Assembly: GCA_030765055.1 (NCBI GenBank)
Contig: JAUKNK010000152.1
Coordinates: 1-64,000, forward strand
Direction of reading: 5' to 3'
Source: Mantis religiosa
Lineage: Eukaryota > Arthropoda > Insecta > Mantodea > Mantidae
Length of the DNA stretch: 64,000 nucleotides
Numbering within the stretch: position 1 is the first letter of the stretch; every line of letters starts with the position of its first letter. The position numbers were made by a program, and so were the translations under genes. Of the stretch, positions 47,138 to 58,606 are shown piece after piece. Under the pieces are notes generated by a model. It had not been told where the DNA came from, made no database searches, and saw nothing but the letters and a program-made list of their open reading frames with translations.

Positions 47138-48128
47138 ATACTAAACGCTAATAACTATTAAACACTAATAAATTTATAAAACTACACTAAGTAAAACACT
47201 ATGTAACTTCTATAAATATAAGCTTAATTAACACACATAAGAACACACACCTGTTCACAGTCTAAGCTAATAGCAGACACTGAACATCTAAGGTCACGAG
47301 AAAAATGTTGCAACAGCGCTTTTCTTTGGTGACAGATCACCCCATATGTTTTAGGATGAAGGACCCCTATAATTGCCTACTTATGGAATGTGCGGTCAGA
47401 GGTGAAACCTTTCTGACGCTTCTGAAGCCGCCTGGGATTCAAAGAACGAGGCTACTATACATGTTTTCTTGTGTTATACTTCTTACTTTTCAAATAATGA
47501 ATTATTTAAAGATAGCTACTAATGGAGGGATATCTCACATGTCACAAAGAAGCAGAAAAATGGTGTAGTTCACTTTAGAGCAGTTTAATGACATTCCTGA
47601 AGATCACATATTAAAATACAGACTAGTATAGAGATTTGGAAATCGATTTTCAGTATATCCAAGAATGAAGAGGAGAGTGTTTACTATTCAGAATAGGAAA
47701 AGTGATGACACTGAAATTGAGAGAATTTATCATGACAAGATGAAATGTTTCATATAATGCCACAAAATTCGGAGTAGATGAAGTGTAGCAACTACTTAGC
47801 TCTCCTAAAGAACAATATTTTGCTTTCTAATATCAGTGACTGTGCTAATGCCTATGTTATGTATCTCCACAAAGATTTGAGCACAGGAACAAATCTAATT
47901 TGAGGGCTCCAGATTCCAAATTTACCGGATATCTTGGAAAATCATTCCACACATTCTAGGTGAAGAGCATAGAGATGATACTGCAGCAAAAAGAGTAAGA
48001 AATAACAAGATAGAAAAGAGAGAGAGAAAAAAAAACATTGCTATTGTCTCTATATGCTGAATAGAACGATGGCATACAACTGTGTGAAGTATGATAAAAC
48101 CATTTCTTTCAGTGTTCCATGAAAATAT
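47138..48128. other. Noncoding stretch between transposase and gypsy F
   Basis: AT-rich. Likely holds the 5' flank and terminal repeat of the transposon, not identified. A short reading of mixed frame at 47570-47755 (PRMKRRVFTIQNRKSDDTEI) might be an old coding remnant, but nothing supports it. Confidence 0.4.
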
Positions 48129-48493
48129 TGTCGCCAGGTCCTTGTTGATTGGTGGCAGCGCGGGTAACAAGATCGAAGAAATGGCAGTGCACTGTGGAGA
48201 TGGAGGCTTGCCAAGATGGTGGGCGGGAACAGACGGATTTGGCAAGAGTTCGCCTTTGTTCTAGCTGGCTCGATTGTTTGAGAAATTTCTGGTGTGTTAG
48301 AAATCGATAAAAAGGCAGCCTGCCTGAAAAGAGACAGTCAGTCGGTAATTGAACGTGTGTGAGTGAGCAGCGGTGTTGGTTGACCTGTATGTTACATTGT
48401 GTATGTGTACAAAGTTATTTCTACGGAAATAAAGTGTAATATTTTTTCTGTTTGTAACCTGGACTTTTTATTTCACGAACCCACAAAGTCACA
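48129..48493 (+). repeat. 5' LTR of gypsy F
   Basis: 365 bp, TGTCGCCAGGTCC...AAAGTCACA, with CGATAAAAAGG near 48305 as the probable TATA box and AATAAAGTG near 48428. Confidence 0.9.
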
Positions 48494-48517
48494 ACTGGTG
48501 TTCCGGAGCGGGATATT

Positions 48518-49450
48518 ATGGCCATGGAATCGGCATTGGAAAAGATTTTGGAGAAGATGAACGAATTAGCTGCGAAGACGGAAGCTGCAAACAACTTGGC
48601 CACGACAATGACCGCAAGGATGGCCGAACTGACAACGGAGATGAAGGTGGCAAACGAGGCTCTCACCGCCAAATTTGAAGAACAGTTGGCCGGCATAAGG
48701 GATGACGTGACGGAGCTGGGCAAGCGGATGGGCCAAGTGGACGAGCGCGTCGAGGACCTTGTTGACTGCGTAAACAACCTGGAGGGAAAGGTCGACAGCA
48801 GCACAAAGTCCCTGAACGCCATGGTGGAGGACGTCGCCGGCTGGAGGTTAAAGGATTTAAAGGTCGACGCGCCGGGACGCGACACATGTGCACGCGTCAA
48901 ACCTCCTAAATACGACGGCGCGAACACTTTCGAAGTCTTCCGCCGCCAATTCGGCGCACTCGCCAAGCACAACAAATGGTCACCAGAGGAGGAGGCCACA
49001 CAGTTAATACCCAGCCTCCAGGGACGGGCCGCGGAAGTCCTGAACGCGGTGCAGACAACAGCGGCGCCCAAGGACATCTGGGAAGCCCCGGAGAATCATT
49101 TTGGACACCGCCGCTTAGCCGCAGCGTACCGCAGCCACCTAAAGGCACGGTCACAGCAGCCAGGGGAGACGCTGCAGGAGTTCGCCCTGGCAGTTGAACA
49201 ACTGGCTACAAAGGCCCTAGTCGACCTCCCACCAGAGTTCGTATCCCGGGAAGCTGCCTACACATTCGTTGACAGGGTACGAGACACGGAGATTCGTCAG
49301 CGCCTAATGCTCGGCGATTATAAAACCATCCACCAGACGCTAACGGCAGCATTAAGGATGGAGGCGGCCAAGGTTACTGCTATCCCGATGTCAAGAACGA
49401 CGAGTGTCCACTACAACGGAGACAGAAGACCAGCCGAGGGACGCCGGTGA
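48518..49450 (+). pseudogene. gag: Gag of gypsy F, truncated before the zinc knuckle
   Basis: Coiled coil (MESALEKILEKMNELAAKTE; shorter than in A), Gag core PPKYDGANTFEVFRRQFG, LQEFALAVEQLATKALVDLP, then a TGA at 49448 where copy A has CGA. The knuckle CWECGQPGHLERDC follows in the same frame just after the stop. The intact length would be near that of A minus part of the coiled coil. A single C-to-T change accounts for the stop. Confidence 0.87.
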
Positions 49451-49589
49451 AGACCTAGTACCCTGTGTTGGGAGTGTGGACAGCCCGGACACCTGGAGAG
49501 AGACTGCCCACACCAGGAAGAGCAGCCGGAAGAACGAGTAAGGGCCGTCGTGGAGGGGTACGTCGGCACTATCACCACCATCCCCTCGA

Positions 49590-52500
49590 GTGACACTGCG
49601 CGCCGTCAGCCGGCGTATGGATGGCAGCCTCATCGCGGACGACTGGGTGAGAGCGAAGCCGTGCCGCGTGCTGGTAGACACCGGGGCGGACGTGACCATC
49701 ATCAGACCTGACGTTGTCAAGGGTTTACCGACGAGAAAGCCGAGCCGACCATACCAGCTTGTCACGGCATCGGGTGACACCTTGCCTGTGGAGGAGGCCC
49801 TGCTAAAGTTGACCTTGGGAAGGAGTGCTGTACGTCTGTGGGTGTTCGTCACGAAGGTGGCTGAAGAGGTGATTCTGGGACTGGATGCCCTCAGGAGCCA
49901 CGAGGCGACGGTCGACGTCGGCAGGAAGGTCCTGCGGCTCAATGGAGAAGAGGTTATACTCAGTCAACCCGAAGAGCGCCTTGGAATCTGCAGGGTGATT
50001 TTGAACGAAGACGTGGTTGTCCCCACGAGGAGCGATGTGATGGTGACGGCGCGACTGGAAGGCCAGAGAACCAGGAACATGATGCAGGACCAGAAGACGC
50101 CTGTACGCGGACTGTGTGTAGCCAGGGCATTGCTGCCGTGCCGAGAGGTGCCAGTGCGACTGCTAAATCCAACGGAAACCGATCACGACGTCCAGGCCGG
50201 GACGGAGTTGGGAACGTGCGATCCCGTGGTAAGCGTAAGAGCAATCAACAAGACGCAAGAGCCGGTGCCGACGCAACACCTGGCGCCCCGGCTAGAAGGC
50301 CTACTGGAGAGGGCGGCCGACCACCTCACAGCAGAACAGCTGGAGAAGGTTCGACAACTGCTGAGACGATACCAGCGCGTCCTCAGCCAAGGTGATAGTG
50401 ACTACGGCCGCACGGACAAAGTGCTCCACCGCATCGACACTGGAGACGCCCGGCCTATTCGGCAACCACCTAGGCGCGTTCCGCTGGCGAAGCAAGGGGC
50501 GGTACGAGACATGCTGGAGGACATGAGATCCAGGGGAGTGATTGAAGCGTCGGACAGCCCTTGGTGTTCCCCTGTAGTCTTGGTGACGAAGAACGGCCAC
50601 CTACGCTTCTGCGTGGACCACAGGAAACTGAACGCTGTCACCCGGAAGGACTGTTTCCCCTTACCCAGGATTGACGACACCCTGACACGCTAACTGGTGC
50701 ACAGTGGTTCTCGACCCTAGAATTGAAATCAGGCTACTGGCAGGTGTCTCTAGACCCGAGAGACAAGGAGAAGACCGCATTCTCGACAGGCCAAGGGCTC
50801 TGGCAGTTCACAGTTATGCCCTTTGGCCTCTGCAACGCACCAGCTACCTTCCAACGTCTCATGGAGTCAGTGATGAGAGGACTGACTTACGATGCCTGCC
50901 TACAATACCTGGACATCATCGTCGGGAAGACTTCTGAAGACCATCTCGAGAATCTGAGTAAGGTGCTGCAAAGACTGCAGGCGACCAACTTGAAGCTGAA
51001 CGCGAAGAAGTGCCAGCTCTTCCGCAAGGAAGTCAACTACTTGGGCCACATAGTCTCAGCAACCGGAGTGCCCACCGACCCGGAGAAGACCAAGGCTGTG
51101 AGAGATTGGCCTCACCCAAAGGATAAGGAGGAGTTGCGCAGTTTCTTGTGGCTGTGCAGGTATTGCCGACGCTTCATGAAGGGGTTCTCTAACATCGCCA
51201 AACCCCTCACCCGCCTGATAGGAATACCGGCCTTATGTTTGGACGGAGGACGCCGAAGACGCTTTCCAGCACCTGAAGGAGACCCTGTGCAGTGCTCCAA
51301 TTTTGGGATTCCCACAACCAGGTGGCGCCTTCATTGTGGACACCGACGCCAGCGACCATTGCATTGGGGGTGTCCTATCGCAGATCCAGGACGGCCATGC
51401 GCGGGTGATTGCCTACTACAGCAAGACGCTATCCAAGGCAGAGAACTACTGCGTCACCCGACGAGTTACTGGCGGTAGTAAAGGTATTGGAGCACTTCCA
51501 CAAGTACCTGTATGGTGAGCCATTCCACCTGAGAACTGACCATTCCGCCCTAACCTGGCTATTGAGCTTTAAAAACCTGGAAGGTCAGACAGCACGTTCG
51601 GTTCAGAGGCTGCAGGAGTACGACTTCACGTCAGAACAGCGTAGAGGGAAGAGCCACAGTAACGAAGAGGCTATGTCCCGGAGACCCTGTCCAGATGAGT
51701 GCGGCCAATGCACAAGAGTGGAAGAGAAGGAGCGTGCCGCAGCAGTCCGAGTAGTCACGGCAGTGCCTGCGGATGGCTGGGATATCGCAGGCCTGAGGGA
51801 GCAGCTGGCGGACGCAGACTTGGGGCCACTCTTGAGGGAAGTGGAGGCAGGGACAAGACCAACCTGGGAGGATATCGCACCAAGGAGCGCCACCGACAAG
51901 TCGTACTGGGCCCAATGGGACTCGTTGAAGATCAGAGAAGGCGTGCTGTTCCGGGTATGGGAATCACCCGATGGGAAAATGCAGAAAGAACAGTTGGTAC
52001 TTCCCCGGAGTAAGGTCCCGGTAGTCTTGGAGGAAGTGCACGCCGGTACTTCAGGACACCTGGGAGCGAACCGAAAGATTGACAAACTACGGCAGCTCTA
52101 GTACTGGCTAAGGCTCTGACCAGACGCTGAGAGATGGTGCCGTCAGTGTCACATGTGCGCGGCGAGTCGCGGCCCCCAGACTAGGAGCCGGAGTGGCATG
52201 CAGCAGTACAACGTCGGAGCGCCATTCGAAAGGATCGCCGTTGACATTGCTGGACCGTTCCCAATATCCGACCGAGGCAACAAGTACGTGATGGTGGTCA
52301 TGGACTACTTCACTAAGTGGCCGGAGGTGTATTCCATCCCAAACCAAGAGACAAGGACATCATAGTCTGCCTCGTGGAGCAAGTGTTCTGCCAATTTGGG
52401 GTACCGTTAGAGCTGCACAGTGACCAAGGCACCAATTTTGAGTCCAACCTGATGGAGGCACTAGAGAGACTTGGGGTTCACAAGACCCGCACAACACCTC

Positions 52501-52983
52501 TACATCCCCAGTCGGATGGCATGGTCGAAAGGTACATCAAGACCTCAAAAAGGAACACTTGAGGAAGGTCGTGGCCAGCCATCAGCGAGACTGGGACGTC
52601 AAGGTGCCACTGTTCTTGCTGGCCTACCGCTCGTCAACACACGACACCATGGGGATGACGCCAGCCAACATGGACCAACTCCATGACATGCATGAGATGG
52701 CTCGTCAAAACATACAGAAGGCAAGCAACCGCATGAAGACCCGATACGACAGGCAAGCCAACAGCTAAGGGTTGCAGCAGGGTGACCCACTCTGGTTGTA
52801 CCGCCCTACCCGGACCAAGAGACGATGCCCGAAGCTTCAGCAACCATGGCAAGGACCTTACTGGGTGGTGAAGAGGAATAACGACATGGTCTACCGCATC
52901 CAGGAGGTGCCCCGAGGAAAGATGGTGGTACACCTGGATCACCTGGCCCGCTTCGATGGTGCTGTTTGGGACAATCAGCCTTG
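49590..52983 (+). pseudogene. pol: Pol of gypsy F, broken
   Basis: The protease has the canonical VDTGADVTIIRPDV, the best of the copies. The first frame is open to 50693, where a small deletion (ACACCCTGACACGC) shifts it. The RT motif is YLDIIVGKT near 50905, lacking one catalytic Asp as in copy C. RNase H is in two frames; the integrase finger region has a TAG at 52099. The core has VDIAGPFPISDRG and HSDQGTNFESN. About 110 bp after TGMTPA, encoding SLMFGRELRLPCDLAF and beyond, are deleted. It ends YRIQEVPRGKMVVHLD. Not functional. Confidence 0.9.
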
Positions 52984-52996
52984 AGGGGGGGAGCAG

Positions 52997-53357
52997 TGTC
53001 GCCAGGTCATTGGTGATTGCAGGCAGCGTGAGTAACAAGATCTAAGAGATGGCAGTGCAGTGTGGAGATGGAGGCTTGTTAAGATGGTGGGCAGGAACAG
53101 ACAGATTTGGCAAGAGTTCGCCTTTGTTCTAGCTGGTCTCGATTGTTCGAGAAATTTCTGGTGTGTTAGAAATCGATAAAAAGGCCTGAAAAGAGACAGT
53201 CAGTTGGTAATTCAATGCGTGCAAGTAAGCAGCTGTGTTGGTTGACCTGTATGTGACATTGTATATGTGTACGAAGTTATTTCTACAGAAATAAAGTGCA
53301 ATTTTTTTTTGTGTTTGTAACCTGGACTTTTTATTTCACGATTCCCACAAAGTCACT
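52997..53357 (+). repeat. 3' LTR of gypsy F
   Basis: Matches 48129-48493 with substitutions and a short deletion near 53185. The last base is T instead of A (AAAGTCACT). Preceded by GGGGGGAGCAG. Confidence 0.88.
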
Positions 53358-55606
53358 ATATGTAAAATATGTGTATAAAGTATGTCATGGTTTACCTTAT
53401 TTGCATAGAGATCAAGATATCTCTCAAAACAACTGTCAGCTTTAGAGACTATTTTATTTGAAACAGCAATATACAATTTTGTGACATTTACGTAAGTATA
53501 ATCAACATCAGGAACTTTCATGTGAAAGACCAATATTTAATTTTGTATTTTTTTTTTCTTTTTTTTGCATATTTTATAGCAAAATATTTTTTTACACAGA
53601 ATAAAAATATCAGTACTAATATTTCCATAAAGTTAAGGTGTACCTAAAATGCAACATTTGATGTTAGCCTCAAGACGGTGTTAAAGTAAGCACTAACTTT
53701 ACACACGTTACCTACTAAGGGTTACAGAGATTTAAACAAAAAATTAAGGACCATATTTCACATATTGTTTGTTAGTGCATTTCAATGTGTCCTACCTGTG
53801 ATATCAATATTTAACTTTAATATCCCAGACTTCTTTTATAGATATCCCATTTAAGATCACCGTGTATGGTTAAGTAAATAAAATGCTCACAGTTTAGTTT
53901 AGTTAGCTATTTATTTTAAATATACAAATAAACTATTTATTTTAATAAAAATAAAAATGTACATAAAGAAGTTATTAAAGATTGGTAATGTCAAGATTTC
54001 CTAATTATTTAGGCATATTTAAAAATAATTTTAAAGCTCTCATGCTAGATTATTTACAAGTTATATATGTCTTTCAATTAAATATAAGGCATTAACGTCT
54101 ACACTTATGTAATTACAGAAGACGCCAGTGTACATTTGTTAAATCAGTACAATTACACTTTAACAGGTACAAAAATGACTAAATAGATTTTTAAGGCATC
54201 TGAAATGTAGGTAACTAAGACTAATTTCAGAGACAATTATAAACACTTTACATAACAATCTTAACATACAGTACACCAGAAATGCAGAACGGATTAAGAT
54301 TGCATCCCATCCTTCACTCTCCCACAGAACATCAACAGCCAACAGTTTCTTTGGATCTCTTCTAGACATTCTAGTGGAAGAACATGTTAAATGAATGCAG
54401 CCTCACTTTTAACAATAAACACACACATACATACATTTAAAAGTAAATGCTCATCATTATAATTCCATGATTTTCTTGTTCACCAGCAAGGCAGTTCACC
54501 TTTTTACACTATACCAATTTCCAAAGACAGAAGCTGTATTTATGGTTCAAAAGAGTATACTGCCTTATTTTGGATGTTACAACTTCATGGGAACCTTAGC
54601 CATATCGGGAATACTTAACTAAAACGTGTTTTCCAGGCTGCTGTGCATTGGTAGATCCAGAGCTCTGAAGTTTGTGATATCTTCTGGAGTCATTTCCTAG
54701 CTTCATTTTCTTCCACATGTCCAACTTACTTGCATTGCATATATTTTTTTGTCACCAAACATGTTGCCCTTTTCAAGTAGCATTGTGTTACATGAGTCAC
54801 AACTTTTGAAGTTGAATTTTCTTGAAATATAATTGCTTTTGGTGCAATAAATACTATATAAAAAAGCTCACAAGATCTACAAAAGTATGCATAAAGTACC
54901 AGCAAATGAAAAATCATGAATCTAGCAAATAAATTAGACAAACTGCAACATAACCGACATTGGCAAAGACAAAAAGAAATTTGGATACAAGATTGAAGGA
55001 ACATCTAAAGAACTTGCACTTTTAGTGAAAATGCACATAAAGAAACACCAGAAGTGACTCATGAAGATGTTTCAACTTTTAGCCTACAAAACATGTTAAA
55101 ACTAAATTGTAATAATTATTTACTTAGAGCTAATGGCTTCATTGCCAAAGCCTAGCATTTGAAAACAACATAATTATTTACTTTACTAAATTCTTTATAA
55201 TGTTCACATAGAAGCTAAAACAAACACTACTTTTTACAACTTGTTGAAAGCTTACACTTTAAAATTAACAAATTAGTTTGTTGGAAAACCTATTTGTAGT
55301 CAGGTTTTCAAATAATTTTGACGTCACTTATACTAAATTCCTCCAATCATGCATAAATTAATTTGTGCTGAATACCTCAATTAGATCTACCAATCAGATC
55401 AATTTCTTCTAAATAACTCTGACTTAATGGCCTGAGATTGTTTACAAACAATTTTTGCAATGGACTATTTATTTTCAACGAGTTCTTTCTTCCAAAGTAT
55501 TATGCCTTTGCATTCTTTCCTTCGATACAGGGCACTTCCCTCTCTCCCCAATACCGTCCAAAGCTTCTGACTGCAACCTGTCTTCTTACACATATATCAT
55601 CCATAT
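53358..55606. other. AT-rich unique stretch
   Basis: No recognised gene. Short minus-strand ORFs at 54160-54369 and 54596-54751 lack splice signals or family motifs. At 55286-55349 lies a copy of the repeat seen at 41768-41830, with a small inverted core. Confidence 0.4.
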
Positions 55607-55706
55607 TGTCACCTAATTATCGGAAGGCACGGCCAGCTAGCAGCAGCAGCCAGGGAGCATTCGGCCCCACCTACCCATGTCTTGTAGTGGTAACGAGGGG
55701 GATGGT
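55607..55706 (+). repeat. Truncated gypsy LTR start (G-type U3)
   Basis: TGTCACCTAATTATCGGAAG and the following GGCCCCACCTACCCATGTC match the first 100 bp of the LTR of copy G. It breaks off where Penelope sequence begins, and is preceded by CCATAT. Confidence 0.7.
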
Positions 55707-56373
55707 TGAAAAATTTGTTGAATTTGTTGAAAAACTGAAGATAGTATCAAAAAATACCACTCTCACACCACTTAAAAACACAAATTGGCAATACAGAAAA
55801 TTCACGTACCATCCATGGACTTTTAGAAAATTTGAACAAATCTTCAAGAAACTAAACTTAAAACTAGCACCTCAAAACAAATTCAGTCTGAGGAACCTGC
55901 TAAATAAACCACTAAAAAATTCAATCCCCAACAATTTGAAATCAGGAATTTATCAGACAAATTGTGAAACCTGTGAAAAAAGCTACATAGGAAAAACTAA
56001 GAGAAACTTGTTAACCAGGCAAAAAAGAGGAACATTAAGTTGAAACAAACAGAAAAATCTGCAGTTTCACACCATTTTTGGACAGAAAACCACAACATTG
56101 GCCACAACATTAAACTGTTAAAATCTTTTAAGTACACCCATAGAATTGGATATTTGGGGAAAAATATTCATAACCAAAAACAGTGATAAAGTTATAAATT
56201 TTGAAATCCCGGCATTAAATGAAGTATTAAAACTTAGTGCCCCTAACACCAGATGGCAGAGTGATCGGAGCTCCGTAGTAGTGGAAGAAGAGGAATGTTC
56301 AGTCACCAAACAGCTGAGGATGAGATCGAATGATCTTGAAAACGTTTCAATTATACAAGTACGTGATTTTTGA
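55707..56373 (+). pseudogene. Penelope-like element, RT end plus GIY-YIG
   Basis: Reads KFTYHPWTFRKFEQIFKKLN, APQNKFSLRNLLNKPLKNSI, then the endonuclease SGIYQTNCETCEKSYIGKTK with GIY and YIG, then a frameshift near 56030, TEKSAVSHHFWTENHN, another break near 56145, and WGKIFITKNSDKVINFEIPA to a stop at 56371. 5'-truncated and frame-shifted, so inactive. It resembles the ORF at 63-64 kb in order and motifs. Confidence 0.85.
56314..56348 (+). ncRNA. Hammerhead-ribozyme-like motif at Penelope end
   Basis: CTGAGGA (fits CUGANGA), hairpin AGATC GAAT GATCT (perfect 5-bp stem), GAAA, then ACGTTTC, giving a 2-bp A-U stem III and a UUC cleavage triplet. Stem I pairing is poor. It overlaps the end of the Penelope ORF. 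Confidence 0.45.
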
Positions 56374-56391
56374 GTGTAAACACAGTGACTC

Positions 56392-56625
56392 ATAAATCAA
56401 ACTCAAATGCCTTCATCTTCTTTTCAGTGAATGTTTCCACTTCGTTCTTGAATTCTTTGAAGTAGTAAGAACTTCAGTTTTTGCCTTTAAAAAATATACT
56501 CGGCTGTATCTGCTATAGTCGTCAACGAAGGTAACAAAATATTTTGCTCACACATGTGATGCAAATCGCATAGGCCCACAAACATCAGAATGGACAATTT
56601 CAAATGGTTCATTCGATCTGTTATT
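56392..56625 (-). pseudogene. Copia-type integrase fragment
   Basis: Read on the minus strand: EPFEIVHSDVCGPMRF, a stop, AKYFVTFVDDYSRYSRVYFL, KAKTEVL, then a frame change to FKEFKNEVETFTEKKMKAFE. HSDVCGP and FVDDYSRY are characteristic of the Ty1/copia integrase core (both catalytic-region Asp residues visible). It is a short fragment, not functional, and the only copia trace in the window. Confidence 0.8.
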
Positions 56626-56633
56626 TTGTCATC

Positions 56634-56824
56634 AGCAGATTACATCATTAGCTCTTGTTACACAGCTGGCTGTCTCTCATTTCACAACTACAACTCTCTC
56701 AGCTGTTCTCTGCTTACCTCTCGAGACTTACTCACTCCCATATCACAGCTCATCACTTCCTTAAATACCTCATTCAATATTCGAGACTGTTCTGTACAAT
56801 CACTAGATATCCGTTTCCGCGACA
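56634..56824 (-). repeat. LTR fragment related to gypsy D LTR
   Basis: CAGCAGATTACATCATTAGC, GCTGTCTCTCATTTCACAAC and CTTCCTTAAATACC align with the D LTRs; it ends CGCGACA (TGTCGCG on the minus strand). It is truncated on the left, where it abuts the copia fragment. Confidence 0.75.
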
Positions 56825-56957
56825 CTATAATAAAGATAATATTGTTCAATAAAAACAGTCAACCAGAAACATTATAGCTGGTTAAAGCAGGAGTTGTGAC
56901 TTGGTACATTACATAATGGCTAGGCCAGGGTTGCATGTCATTTCCCATTCTCCATAT

Positions 56958-57434
56958 TGTGACTTTGTGGGTTCGTGAAATGAAAAGTCCAATTGCACCA
57001 CTCAAAAATGTTCTTTATTTCCACCGACTTACAGTTGACCACTTGCCAATTACACAGAATCACGTAATGCACACAATTACGATTCACCAGTTCGTCCGTT
57101 ACAGTTCCACTTGCACTCGCAATTACGTAAACTCCTCCGACGCACGTACGCAGTCCGTCCCCTCACTGGGCACTCCTCACAGCTCGCCAAGAACTGAGTG
57201 ACCTCACTCATTGCAGCCCTCTTTATAGGAATATCACTGTTTTCTAGAAGTCTCTCGTTTCAGTGAATCACCGCGAAGGTTCCAGACAGCAGGGGAAGGG
57301 GGAAGAGACGGCCAGCGACAATTCCCTAATCATCCCCTCAGTTAGTGACTGAGATTAATGGGTGGGTGTGGCCCGGATGCCTCTGGTCCCTTACTCAGCT
57401 GCCGTTGGTCGTGCTTTCCAATAATTGGGTGACA
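56958..57434 (-). repeat. 3' LTR of gypsy G
   Basis: 477 bp, matching 61215-61666 apart from a deletion of about 25 bp in the latter. On the plus strand it is followed by CTGCTCCCTCCTC, the complement of the purine tract. Confidence 0.92.
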
Positions 57435-57517
57435 CTGCTCCCTCCTCAAAGCTGGTCGTCCCGAACAACACCATCAAAGTGGGCTAGACGATCCAGGTGT
57501 ACCACCAACATCTTCCC

Positions 57518-58606
57518 TCAGGGCACCTTCTGGATGCGGTAGACCACGTCGTTAATCATCTTCACCACCCGATACGGTCCTTGCCATGGCTGCTGGAGCT
57601 TCGGGCAGCGTCCCTTGGTCCGGGTAGGGCGGTACAACCAGACCAGGTCACCTTGCTGGAACCCTTGGCTGTTGGCTTGCCTGTCATACCTGGTCTTCAT
57701 GCGGTCGCTCGCCTTCTGGATGTTCTGGCGAGCCATCTCGTGCATGTCGTGGAGATGGTCCACCAAGTTCTCTACATACTCGGTCGCTGGCTGTTTCGCT
57801 TCCGGAGGGCTTCCAAAAGCCAGGTCACAAAGGAGGCGTAACTCTCGGCCGAACATTAAGCTGGCTGGCGTCATCCCAGTTGTATTGTGTGTAGACGAGA
57901 GGTAGGCCAGCAAGAACAGTGGCACCTTGACGTCCCAGTCTCGCTGATGGCTGGCCACGACCTTCCTCAGGTGTTCCTCTAAGGTCTTGATGTACCTTTC
58001 GACCATGCCATCCGACTGGGGATGTAGAGGCGTCGTGAGGGTCTTGTTCACCCCAAGCCTTTGTAGTGCCTCCTTCATAAAGTTGGACTCAAAGTTGGTA
58101 CCCTGGTCACTGTGTAGCTCAAACGGCACCCAAAATCGACAGAACACTTGCTCCACGAGGCAGTCTGTGATTGTCTTTGCCTCTTGGTTTGGGATGGCAT
58201 ACACCTCCAGCCACTTGGTGAAGTAGTCCATGACCACCATTAGGTACTTGTTGCCTGGGTTGGAAACTGGGAATGGTCCAGCAATGTCAACGGCAATCCG
58301 TTCGAATGGCGCTCCGACGTACTGCTGCATGCGACCCTGGCTCCTAGTCTGGGGGCCACGACTCGCCGCGTACACGTGACACTGACGGCACCATCTCTCA
58401 GCATCTGCTTGCAGTCTCAGCAAGTAGAGGCGCTGCCGTGGTTTGTCAATCGTTCGGTTCGCTCCCAGGTGTCCTCCCGAAGTACCAGCATACACTTCCT
58501 CCAAGCCTTCAGGAACCCTACTCCGGGGAAGTACCAAATGTTCTCTCTGCATTTTCCCATAGGGTGACTCCCATACCCGGAACAGCACGCCCTCTCTGAT
58601 CTTCAA
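57518..58606 (-). CDS. Integrase region of gypsy G Pol (open 362 codons)
   Basis: Open from 58606 to a stop at 57518. In order: linker VLFRVWESPYGKMQREHLVL; zinc finger with YAGTSGGHLGANRTIDK and CRQCHVYAAS (the first His of HHCC is Tyr and the last Cys position is unclear, so the finger may be impaired); catalytic core VDIAGPFPVSNPG (Asp), HSDQGTNFESN (Asp) and GMVERYIKTLEEHLRKV (Glu); C-terminal part QQGDLVWLYRPTRTKGRCPK to YRIQKVP. Integrase joins element DNA to the target. It is separated from RNase H only by the in-frame TAG at 58661. Best-preserved integrase in the window, though its own start codon is not a natural one. Confidence 0.75.
   Translation of the reverse strand: MKIREGVLFRVWESPYGKMQREHLVLPRSRVPEGLEEVYAGTSGGHLGANRTIDKPRQRLYLLRLQADAERWCRQCHVYAASRGPQTRSQGRMQQYVGAPFERIAVDIAGPFPVSNPGNKYLMVVMDYFTKWLEVYAIPNQEAKTITDCLVEQVFCRFWVPFELHSDQGTNFESNFMKEALQRLGVNKTLTTPLHPQSDGMVERYIKTLEEHLRKVVASHQRDWDVKVPLFLLAYLSSTHNTTGMTPASLMFGRELRLLCDLAFGSPPEAKQPATEYVENLVDHLHDMHEMARQNIQKASDRMKTRYDRQANSQGFQQGDLVWLYRPTRTKGRCPKLQQPWQGPYRVVKMINDVVYRIQKVP

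Larger units (their letters stand above)
48129..53357 (+). mobile_element. Ty3/gypsy LTR retrotransposon F
   Basis: 5' LTR 48129-48493, gag, pol, 3' LTR 52997-53357. The flanks are AAAATAT before and ATATGTA after, an ATAT target duplication. The LTRs start TGTCGCCAGGTC and belong to a third U3 type, close to the 3' LTR of C. The primer site is altered (TGGTGTTCCGGAGCGGGAT). The integrase region has lost about 110 bp relative to A. It cannot make Pol. Confidence 0.93.

Noticed and set aside
54160..54751. Minus-strand ORFs (69 codons, and 52 codons ending VLVKYSRYG) as possible host exons
   Set aside because: The second has a plausible composition, but no polypyrimidine acceptor upstream and no family match I recognise. 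A transcript or protein search would decide.
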